A stretch of DNA of 13,300 nucleotides, from positions 1-13,300 of the forward strand of contig VAWV01000100.1 in the NCBI GenBank assembly GCA_005883295.1. Reading direction: 5' to 3'. Positions 7,294 to 13,300 of the stretch are shown here, one piece after another. Within the stretch, counting starts at the first letter, position 1, and each line of letters opens with the position of its first letter. Under the pieces are notes generated by a model that saw only the letters and a list, made by a program, of their open reading frames with translations, did not search any database and was not told the origin of the DNA. The translations under genes and the position numbers were made by a program. Origin of the DNA: Actinomycetota bacterium. GTDB lineage: Bacteria; Actinomycetota; Thermoleophilia; Solirubrobacterales; Thermoleophilaceae.

Positions 7294-8642
7294 GCGCCGA
7301 TCAGCGCCTGGCCGCAGACGCGGACCACGTTGCCGTTCACCCCGCCCGACGCCGGGCTCGCCAGCCAGGCGATCGTCTCGGCGACGTCGACCGGCAGGCC
7401 GCCCTGTACGAGGCTGCTGGTCCGGCGGCCCGCCTCCCTGGCCGTCACCGGCATCGCCGCAGTCATCGCAGTCTCGATGAAGCCCGGGGCCACCGCGTTG
7501 GCTGTCGCCCGTCGCTCACGCAGCACGGGCGCCAGCGCGTTCACCATCCCGATGATCCCCGCCTTGCTCGTCGCGTAGTTGGCCTGGCCGCGGTTGCCGG
7601 CGATGCCGCTCACCGAGGAGACCGAGATGATCCGGCCGCCCTCACCCAGCAGCCCGTCGCCGAGCAGCGCGTCGTTCAGGCGCTCCTGACTCGAGAGGTT
7701 CACGTCGAGGACGGCGTCCCACGCCTCGGGGGACATGCGTGCCAACGTCTTGTCGCGCGTGATCCCGGCGTTGTGGACGAACACGTCGATCCGCCCGTGG
7801 CGCCCGCGGATGTGGTCGGCGAGCGCGGCGGGCGCGCCTGAGCCTGTGATGTCGAGCGTGAGCGACGTCCCGCCGATGCGATTCGCGACCTCGGAGAGGC
7901 CCTCGCCCGCCGTCGGCACGTCGATGCACAGGACCTCGGCACCCTGGTCGGCGAGCGTCTCCGCGATCGCCTCGCCGATCCCCCGCGCCGCGCCCGTGAC
8001 CGCGGCCGTCCGGCCCTCGAGCGGGCGGTCCCAGTCCGCGGGGGTCGCCAGGTGCCCCGACTCGATGCGGATCACCTGGCCGTCCACGTAGGCGGAGCGC
8101 GCCGACAGCAGGAACCTGAGCGTGGATTCCATGGCGCCCTCGGCACCGCTGGTCACCTGGACGAGCTGCGCCGTGCTCCCGTTGCGCCCGATCTCCTTCG
8201 CGACCGTGCGGACGAACCCCTCGATGGCGCGCTGCGCAGTCGCCCCGCGGACGCCGGCCGAGTCCTCGGGTGGAGCGGCAAGGACCAGCACCCGGCCGCT
8301 CGGGCGCAGGGCGCGGATGAGCGGATGGAAGAACTCGTAGAGCGAGCGCAGGCGGACGCTGTCGTCGATCCCGCTGGCGTCGAACAGGAGCGCGGCGAGC
8401 TCGCCGCGTCCGTCCACCGATCCCACGTCTGTCTCCACGTGCGCGTCGAGCCCGCGCAACACCTCCCGGACCGGCTCCTCGAGCCGCCCGCCGCGAGCAG
8501 CCCCCAGCGCAACCGGCGCGGACACGAGCGGCTTGCCCGGCTCGTGGCGTTCAAGAAGCGGCGGCTTGGGGAGGCCCAGGCGCTTGGTCACGGCGCCGCC
8601 AAAGGCCGAGTTCGCCAGGGACTGGTAGCGGTCGGGGCTCAC
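7290..8642 (-). CDS. Two-domain 3-oxoacyl reductase / (R)-3-hydroxyacyl-CoA dehydrogenase (FabG4-like, high-molecular-weight FabG)
   Basis: A 450-aa short-chain dehydrogenase with an N-terminal extension, matching the high-molecular-weight FabG layout. Residues 1 to about 205 form the family's degenerate flavodoxin-like domain, with the typical opening PKPPLLERHEPGKPLV. From about 210 the ketoreductase domain has TGAARGIG (216-223), NAG (291-293), Asn315, Ser343, Tyr356 and Lys360 in QANYATSK, and the C-terminal RVCGQALIGA typical of FabG4. It interconverts 3-oxoacyl and (R)-3-hydroxyacyl thioesters; FabG4-type enzymes are known to use CoA esters and NADH. The GTG at 8642 overlaps the thiolase stop as GTGA, and the stop overlaps the MaoC start as ATGA. 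All catalytic residues are present. Confidence 0.94.
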   Translation of the reverse strand: MSPDRYQSLANSAFGGAVTKRLGLPKPPLLERHEPGKPLVSAPVALGAARGGRLEEPVREVLRGLDAHVETDVGSVDGRGELAALLFDASGIDDSVRLRSLYEFFHPLIRALRPSGRVLVLAAPPEDSAGVRGATAQRAIEGFVRTVAKEIGRNGSTAQLVQVTSGAEGAMESTLRFLLSARSAYVDGQVIRIESGHLATPADWDRPLEGRTAAVTGAARGIGEAIAETLADQGAEVLCIDVPTAGEGLSEVANRIGGTSLTLDITGSGAPAALADHIRGRHGRIDVFVHNAGITRDKTLARMSPEAWDAVLDVNLSSQERLNDALLGDGLLGEGGRIISVSSVSGIAGNRGQANYATSKAGIIGMVNALAPVLRERRATANAVAPGFIETAMTAAMPVTAREAGRRTSSLVQGGLPVDVAETIAWLASPASGGVNGNVVRVCGQALIGA

Positions 8643-9928
8643 GCCTCGCGCTCCAGGATGGCCGCCACGCCCATGCCGCCGGCGGCGCAGATCGAGATCA
8701 GCCCACGACCGGAACCGCGCTCGGTGAGCAGTTTGGCCAGGGTGCCCACGATCCGCCCTCCGGTGGCGCCGAAGGGGTGGCCGGCCGCGAGCGAGGATCC
8801 GGTCACGTTCAGCTTCCCCCTGTCGATCGATCCGAACGGCTCGTCGCGCCCGAGGCGCTCGGAGCAGAAGGCCGGATCCTCCCAGGCCTTCATCGTCATC
8901 AGCACCTGCGAGGCGAAGGCCTCGTGGAGCTCATAGAAGTCGAAGTCCTGCAGGCCGAGGGCGTTCCGGTCGAGCAGCCGCGGCACGGCGAAGAGCGGCG
9001 CCTCCAGCAGCCCGTCGTCGCCGTGCACGAAGTCCACCGCACCCGTCTCCGCGTCGACGAGATGGGCGAGCACGGGCAGCGAGTGCTCGGCGGCCCACTC
9101 CTCGCTCGACAGGAGCACCACGGCGGCGCCATCCGTGAGCGGGGTCGAGTTGCCGGCGGTCATCGTCGCGCCCGCACCGTCCCCGAACACGGGGTTCAGC
9201 TTCGCCAGCTTCTCGATCGACGCGTCGGGCCTGAGGTTGCCGTCGCGCTCGAGCCCGAGGAAGGGCGTGATCAGGTCGTCGAAGAACCCGCGCTCGTAGG
9301 CGGCGGCCAGGCGGCGATGGCTCTCGACCGCGATCTCGTCCTGTTCCGCGCGCCCGATCCCCCAGCGCTTCGTGGAGATCGCCTGGTGCTCGCCCATCGA
9401 GAGCCCGGTGCGGGGCTCCTCGTTGCGCGGGAGGGCGGGCACCACCTGCCCCGGCCTGAGCCGGCGGACCAGCCCCAGGCGCCCGGTGGTGGAGCGCGTC
9501 CGGTTGAGGTCGAGGAGCAGCCGCCGCAGGTCCTCGTTCAGCTCGATCGGAGCGTCGCTCGTGGTGTCCACTCCGCCCGCGATGCCCGACTCGATCTGGC
9601 CCAGCGCGATCTTGTTGGCCACGTGGATGGTCGTCTCGAGCCCCGTCCCGCAGGCCTGCTGCACCTCGTAGGCCGGTGTGTCCGGCGACAGCGCGCTTCC
9701 GAGGACGCACTCACGGGTGAGGTTGAAGTCGCGGCTTCGCTTGAGGACTCCGCCGGCCGCGACCTCGCCTACGCGCTCCCCCTGGAGCCCGAAGCGGCTG
9801 ACGAGCCCGTCGAGCGCCGCCGTGAGCATGTCCTGGTTGGACGCCCCCGCATACTCGCGGTCGCGCCGCGCGAAGGGAATCCGGTTTCCGCCCAGGATGG
9901 CGACCGGCCGGCGGTCGGGCGGGCTCAC
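8639..9928 (-). CDS. Acetyl-CoA C-acyltransferase (thiolase, FadI/FadA2-like)
   Basis: A 429-aa thiolase. Nucleophilic Cys93 lies in VQQACGTGLE, His335 in YELHEAFASQ, His384 in AAGHPFGATGGR, and the second catalytic Cys414 in ISICAAGGMG, so both active-site cysteines and both histidines are present. The GHPFGATG form and the length resemble FadI/FadA2 rather than short biosynthetic PhaA thiolases. It would cleave 3-oxoacyl-CoA to acetyl-CoA and a shortened acyl-CoA, the last step of beta-oxidation, acting in the cytoplasm. The GTG at 9928 overlaps the stop of the oxidase gene (GTGA), and a strong SD-like GGAGAGGAGG lies inside the end of that gene, so the thiolase can be translated even though the oxidase frame is broken. 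Confidence 0.95.
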   Translation of the reverse strand: MSPPDRRPVAILGGNRIPFARRDREYAGASNQDMLTAALDGLVSRFGLQGERVGEVAAGGVLKRSRDFNLTRECVLGSALSPDTPAYEVQQACGTGLETTIHVANKIALGQIESGIAGGVDTTSDAPIELNEDLRRLLLDLNRTRSTTGRLGLVRRLRPGQVVPALPRNEEPRTGLSMGEHQAISTKRWGIGRAEQDEIAVESHRRLAAAYERGFFDDLITPFLGLERDGNLRPDASIEKLAKLNPVFGDGAGATMTAGNSTPLTDGAAVVLLSSEEWAAEHSLPVLAHLVDAETGAVDFVHGDDGLLEAPLFAVPRLLDRNALGLQDFDFYELHEAFASQVLMTMKAWEDPAFCSERLGRDEPFGSIDRGKLNVTGSSLAAGHPFGATGGRIVGTLAKLLTERGSGRGLISICAAGGMGVAAILEREA

Positions 9929-10341
9929 GCCAGCGCCTCCTCTCCGACGCGCTCGAGGATCTCGGCCACGTTCGGCATCTCGTCGCCGATGTCCGCCATC
10001 CCGGAGCGGCTGGCCCCGCCGCCCGGCAGCCCGATCGGCGCCGCGAGGACCTGATCGGGAATCCCGAACGCATCGACAAGCTCCTCCGCCTGCGGCCGCA
10101 CGGCCGCACAGAGCTCGTTCACCCTGCGGGTGACCATCTTCGCGCGCGTGGATGAGATCCGGCCGTGCTCCTGGAACCAGGCACGGTCACGTTCGATCTC
10201 GGCGAGCGCATACAGGTCGCACAGGACCGCGAGGACGTCGCGAAGGTCACCGTCGGCGCGCTCGACCGCGCGGCAGAACGACTCCAGGATCTCACGCTGC
10301 ACGTGCGCGCGCGCGGCCGCGAGGACGTGGTCCTGGCAGGC
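9925..10341 (-). pseudogene. Displaced 3' fragment of the acyl-CoA oxidase gene (C-terminal helical domain)
   Basis: After the break, the second frame has good coding character: CQDHVLAAARAHVQREIL, LCDLYALAEIERDRAWFQEHG and ELVDAFGIPDQVLAAPIG are typical of the C-terminal region of actinobacterial acyl-CoA oxidase-like proteins. The frame stays open upstream to an ATG at 10410, but those 24 codons are only a shadow of the first part. No ribosome binding site marks an independent start, so separate translation is doubtful. The fragment's stop still overlaps the thiolase start by 4 nt. Confidence 0.75.
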
Positions 10342-11896
10342 CCGCGAGGATGTGGTCCTCGCGCCAGCGGAACAGGGACAGGTGATAGTCGCGGTCGAGG
10401 AGGTCCTCATCTCGTTCCCTGGCCGGGACGAGGTCGTCTGTTAGTCGCTGGAGGATCTCCCGGCCGGCGCTGCGCTCGACCACCGTCTCCCAGACCTGTC
10501 CGGCCACGAATCCGGCCGTGGCGAGCGGACCGAGCTCCCCGAAGTGGTCGCGGTATCCGGTGAGCAGGCTCTTGGAGACGAGCTGGAGGAGGATCGTGTT
10601 GTCGCCCTCGAAGGTGGTGAAGACATCGGTGTCGGCCTTCAGGTCGCCGAGCCGGTTCACCGACATGTAACCGGCGCCGCCGCATGCCTCGCGGCAGGTC
10701 TGGATCGTCTCCGTGGCGTGCCACGTGGCGACGGCCTTGAGCCCCGCCGCGCGCGTCTCCAGCGCCCGCCGGTCGCGCTCCGCGTCGTCCCCCTCGTCGC
10801 CGATGCCACCGAAGATCCGGTCGAGCTCGGCGACAACCTCCTCCTGCGCGAAATGGAGCGCGTACGTGGTGGCGAGCGGCGGGAGCAGGCGGCGCTGGTG
10901 CGCGCGGAAGTCGAGGATCGGGACCTCGTCCCCCTCGGGCGGGCCGAACTGCCGCCGCCGCGCGCCGTGCCTGATCGCAATCGCCAGCGCGGACTTGGTG
11001 GCGCTGATCGCGGCGCCGCCCACGCTGACGCGGCCCTGGATGAGGGTGCCGAGCATGGTGAAGAAGCGCCGGTTCATGTTCTCGATCGGGCTGCGGTACT
11101 CGCCCTCCGGCGTAACCTCCCCGTAGCGGTCCAGGAGGGCGTCGCGCTCGACGCGGACGCCGCTGAAGCGGAGCCGCCCGTTGTCCACGCCGTTCAGCCC
11201 CAGCTTCTCGCCGCAGTCCTCGATCTCCACGCCCTCCGCGGGCGATCCGTCCTCGCCGCGGATCGGTACGAGCAGGGCATGCACGCCGCGCGACTCCCCA
11301 CCGACCACGAGCTGGCAGAAGACCGCGGCCATCCGTCCGTGGCAGGCGGCGTTGCCGATGTAGTCCTTGCAGGCCGACTCGCTCGGCGTGTCGATCACGA
11401 ACTCGCCCGCATCCTGGTCCCACGTGGCGGTGGTCTCGAGCTCCTGCACGTTGGAGCCGTGGCCCGTCTCGCTCATCGCGAAGCAGCCCGGGAGCTCGAG
11501 GGAGGCGATGTCGGCGAGGTAGCGCTCGTGGTGCTTGCGGGTGCCGAGGTGGTGCACCGCGCCGCCGAAGAGGCCGAACTGAACGCCGCACTTCACCAGC
11601 AGCGAGAGGTCGCTGTGGGCCAGCGTCTCGAAGCCGGCGATCGCCGCGCCGACGCGCTCGAGACCGCCGAACTCGCGCGGAAACAGAAGCGAGGGACCGC
11701 CTGAGCGGGCCAGCATCCGGGCCCACTCCATGACGAGCTCGCGGTACTGGGACGTAGGCGGGTTGGAGTCTCCCTTCGCAAACTCCGGGCGGGCGACGAT
11801 CGCGCGTGTGTGCTCACGGACGATCGCGTTCTCGCCGTCCAGAAATCGCCGAAGCGCCACGGCATCGACGGAAGTGAGGCCGTCATTGTCCGACAC
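10292..11896 (-). CDS. Translatable 5' part of the acyl-CoA oxidase/dehydrogenase gene (534 codons)
   Basis: This frame encodes the FAD-dependent enzyme that forms trans-2-enoyl-CoA from acyl-CoA. Seen in order: MSETGHGSNVQELETTATWD (141-160), FAD and substrate loop segments including TPSESACKDYIGNAACHG (170-187), EKLGLNGVDNGRLRF (230-244), QGRVSVGG (287-294), RRRQFG (313-318), ACGGAGYMSVNRL (404-416) and TTFEGDNTILLQ (427-438). Glu430 in TFEGDN is the expected catalytic base of the acyl-CoA oxidase branch. The last 14 or so residues after HILAGL are an Arg/Pro-rich out-of-frame tail. The truncated product would keep the catalytic core but lose the C-terminal helical domain. The start is a GTG at 11896 with no clear ribosome binding site, 61 nt after the acyltransferase stop. 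Whether it uses oxygen or an electron-transfer flavoprotein cannot be decided from sequence. Confidence 0.8.
   Translation of the reverse strand: MSDNDGLTSVDAVALRRFLDGENAIVREHTRAIVARPEFAKGDSNPPTSQYRELVMEWARMLARSGGPSLLFPREFGGLERVGAAIAGFETLAHSDLSLLVKCGVQFGLFGGAVHHLGTRKHHERYLADIASLELPGCFAMSETGHGSNVQELETTATWDQDAGEFVIDTPSESACKDYIGNAACHGRMAAVFCQLVVGGESRGVHALLVPIRGEDGSPAEGVEIEDCGEKLGLNGVDNGRLRFSGVRVERDALLDRYGEVTPEGEYRSPIENMNRRFFTMLGTLIQGRVSVGGAAISATKSALAIAIRHGARRRQFGPPEGDEVPILDFRAHQRRLLPPLATTYALHFAQEEVVAELDRIFGGIGDEGDDAERDRRALETRAAGLKAVATWHATETIQTCREACGGAGYMSVNRLGDLKADTDVFTTFEGDNTILLQLVSKSLLTGYRDHFGELGPLATAGFVAGQVWETVVERSAGREILQRLTDDLVPARERDEDLLDRDYHLSLFRWREDHILAGLPGPRPRGRARARAA
10317..10362. repeat. 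Imperfect 21-nt direct repeat at the frameshift
   Basis: Segments 10317-10337 and 10342-10362 match at 19 of 21 positions with a 25-nt offset (differences at repeat positions 10 and 19). On the minus strand they encode the similar peptides EDHILAG and QDHVLAA, one on each side of the broken frame. Their similarity may reflect related protein sequence or may have promoted the rearrangement or a read-collapse error. Confidence 0.7.
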
Positions 11897-11957
11897 GGCG
11901 TGCGGTTGTTACCCGGTTCCGCGCGGTCGAAAGCGCCCGGAGCCGGCCCGGGGTGTC

Positions 11958-13300
11958 CTATCCGACAGTGGCGCGAAGCTCGTCCAGCGAATCCCCGATC
12001 GCCACGGCCAGCTCATCCGAGTCCGGCACCGATTCCCGGTCCGCGTAGACGCCGAAGAACGCCTGCTCGCCCGTGGTAGTGAACCCGATCGAGACGGCGT
12101 GGCGGTCCGCGAGCGGCACCACCGGGTAGACCTCCTCCAGCTCGCAGCCGAGCATGTACAGCCGCTCGCGCGGTCCGGGGATGTTGGAGACGACGAGGTT
12201 GAACGCCCGGCCGCTCGCGGCCGCGTGCGATACGGCGTGCTGAACCGTGAGCGGCGCGTACTCGATCGCATCCAACACCGTCTGCGCGCCCTCGGGCTCG
12301 CCGCCCTCCTTCCGTGCCCCCATGGCGGACTTCACCCGCCTGAGCCGCGCGACCGGCCGCGGCTCGTCGCACGGGAGGTCGATGAAGACGAACGAGATGC
12401 GGTTCCCGAGCTCACCCGCGCCGTCGCCGCCGCGGACGCTCACCGGCACCATCGCCTTCAGCGGGATGGGATCCTGCCGTCTGCGCTGCAGGAAGCGCCG
12501 CACCCCGCCCGCCGCCGCCGCGAGCACCACGTCGTTCACGCTCGCGCGGTAGCGGTCCTTGACCTCACGCACCTCGGCGAGCGGCCGCTGCTGCTGCGCC
12601 AGGTGGCGACCCGGGGAGATCGGCGCGTTCAGCACGCTCGGCGGGGCCGGCGCGAACGAGTGGCGGGCGGCACGCGCCGCGCGCACGCCGGTGCCCAGGA
12701 GACCCAAGAGACGGCCCGGGGAGCGCACCAGCTCGAGCGGTGCCCGCGCGAGACGAGCCGTCCGCCGCAGGCGGTCGGTCGCCGCTTCGGCCACGAGCTG
12801 TAGGTCGCCCGGCGGATCGGAGGGGCACCAGGCATCCGGCGCGGGGGGCGGCGGCTCGGGGCTCGGGTCGAGCAGAAGCGTGGCGAACTCCACCGCGGCA
12901 AGGCCATCGACCATGCAGTGGTGCGCCTTGCCGACGAGTCCCACCCGGCCGTCCTCGAGGCGATCTGCGATCCAGAGCTCCCAGAGCGCACGGCTCCGGT
13001 CGAGCGGGGTGGACATAGCCGAATCGGCGACATCGCGGAGGTTGCCGGAACGGGCTCGGCGGACGTGATGCGCGATGTCGAAGTCGGAATCGTCCACCCA
13101 GACCGGATCGCTCACGCCCAGCGGGACCTCGGCCAGCCTCTGCCGGTAGCGGGGGGCGCGGTCGAGGCGGCCGCCGATGTGGTCGCGGAGCTCGGTGAAG
13201 CAGGGAGCCCGGCGGTCGGGGGGCGGGGCGAGGGCGGCGGCCCAGCCCACATGCATGTGCGCGGTCGGGCTCTCCACCTCGAGAAACGACGCGTCGAGGG
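11958..13300 (-). CDS. Wax ester synthase / diacylglycerol acyltransferase (WS/DGAT family); 5' end cut by the window
   Basis: The frame is open to the right edge. LDASFLEVESPTAHMHVG at the edge is the usual WS/DGAT N-terminus, so only about five to ten residues are missing and the GTG at 13277 is not the true start. Counted from that GTG, the catalytic HHCMVDG (HHxxxDG, 119-125) is intact. PLDRSRALWELW precedes it, and NDVVLAAAAGGVRRFL, LGNRISFVFIDLP and SNIPGPRERLYMLG follow, all family landmarks. The enzyme transfers an acyl group from acyl-CoA to a fatty alcohol or diacylglycerol to make storage lipid at the cytoplasmic membrane. Which acceptor it prefers is not visible. It lies 61 nt upstream of the acyl-CoA oxidase gene on the same strand, with no clear terminator between, suggesting shared transcription of storage-lipid synthesis and acyl-CoA breakdown genes. 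Confidence 0.94.
   Translation of the reverse strand, partial: LDASFLEVESPTAHMHVGWAAALAPPPDRRAPCFTELRDHIGGRLDRAPRYRQRLAEVPLGVSDPVWVDDSDFDIAHHVRRARSGNLRDVADSAMSTPLDRSRALWELWIADRLEDGRVGLVGKAHHCMVDGLAAVEFATLLLDPSPEPPPPAPDAWCPSDPPGDLQLVAEAATDRLRRTARLARAPLELVRSPGRLLGLLGTGVRAARAARHSFAPAPPSVLNAPISPGRHLAQQQRPLAEVREVKDRYRASVNDVVLAAAAGGVRRFLQRRRQDPIPLKAMVPVSVRGGDGAGELGNRISFVFIDLPCDEPRPVARLRRVKSAMGARKEGGEPEGAQTVLDAIEYAPLTVQHAVSHAAASGRAFNLVVSNIPGPRERLYMLGCELEEVYPVVPLADRHAVSIGFTTTGEQAFFGVYADRESVPDSDELAVAIGDSLDELRATVG

Larger units (their letters stand above)
9925..11896 (-). pseudogene. Acyl-CoA oxidase/dehydrogenase family gene, frameshifted near its 3' end
   Basis: Two minus-strand frames together make one acyl-CoA-oxidase-like protein. 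The first gives residues 1 to about 520 and the second the C-terminal 137 or so residues, from ACQDHVLAAARAHV to EILERVGEEALA. The span is 1972 nt, which is 3n+1, so one continuous frame is impossible. Known relatives have an extra helix of roughly 20 residues between REDHILAGL and the ACQDHV segment (recalled, not aligned here). The join contains GCCTG (10337-10341 on the plus strand as CAGGC), which fits both the end of the first part and the start of the second. A microhomology deletion of 3n+2 nt would explain both the missing helix and the shift. A base-calling or assembly error is also possible. The gene is first of four overlapping genes, and the other three are intact. Confidence 0.8.

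Noticed and set aside
8777..10054. A 425-codon open frame on the plus strand opposite the thiolase gene.
   Set aside because: Its Arg/Glu/Val/Gly-biased composition is that of an antisense shadow in high-GC DNA. It has no recognisable domain, while the minus strand encodes a complete thiolase.
10337..10341. Programmed ribosomal frameshifting as an explanation for the broken oxidase frame.
   Set aside because: No slippery heptamer or convincing downstream structure was seen, and the apparent loss of about 20 residues at the junction is better explained by a deletion or assembly error.
10544..11704. A 386-codon plus-strand open frame opposite the acyl-CoA oxidase gene.
   Set aside because: It is a shadow frame: low-complexity composition, no family motif, and entirely inside a gene with clear catalytic motifs on the other strand.
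11897..11957. Possible terminator or promoter between the acyltransferase and oxidase genes.
   Set aside because: Only a 5-bp CCCGG/CCGGG pairing without a T-run and no recognisable -35/-10 pair were found.

Overview
The window is high-GC, almost gene-saturated bacterial chromosome. The gene set points to an actinobacterium, possibly a Thermoleophilia-like lineage, although nothing in the window fixes the class. It includes a WS/DGAT wax-ester/triacylglycerol synthase, an actinobacterial-type beta-oxidation gene set with a two-domain (FabG4-like) ketoreductase, a DUF4232 lipoprotein, GTG starts and 4-nt GTGA/ATGA overlaps. No RNA gene, CRISPR array, insertion sequence, origin or attachment site was seen, and no gene-free stretch longer than about 60 bases.

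Left end (1-1189, plus strand): the 3' part of a secreted-type PQQ-like beta-propeller protein resembling polyvinyl-alcohol dehydrogenase. A polyglycine linker joins the propeller to an amicyanin-like blue-copper domain. It converges on the next group, and a short hairpin lies between them.

1233-4657 (minus strand): a tight group read right to left: alpha/beta hydrolase, zinc-independent MDR oxidoreductase, archease and RtcB RNA ligase. Archease and RtcB overlap by 8 nt, so the RNA ligase and its activating partner are translationally coupled.

4676-6431 (plus strand): a divergent pair made of an ArsP_1/YraQ-type permease with a His-rich tail and a DUF4232 lipoprotein 13 nt downstream. Only 18 bp separate the permease start from the hydrolase start, and this gap contains a perfect GGTATACC palindrome. 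The lipoprotein gene overlaps its convergent neighbour by 11 nt.

6421-13300 (minus strand): a lipid-metabolism operon read right to left: WS/DGAT acyltransferase (cut by the right edge), acyl-CoA oxidase/dehydrogenase, thiolase, two-domain ketoreductase and MaoC-type hydratase. The last four are joined by three 4-nt overlaps and together cover all four steps of beta-oxidation. The chemistry resembles the peroxisomal oxidase/(R)-3-hydroxyacyl route more than the FadB route. The acyl-CoA oxidase gene is broken by a frameshift near 10337-10341 that looks like a short internal deletion; it may be a real mutation or an assembly error.

I did not find a convincing undescribed system. The points most worth checking are the propeller-cupredoxin fusion, the broken oxidase inside an otherwise intact four-step operon, and the symmetric element between the divergent genes.
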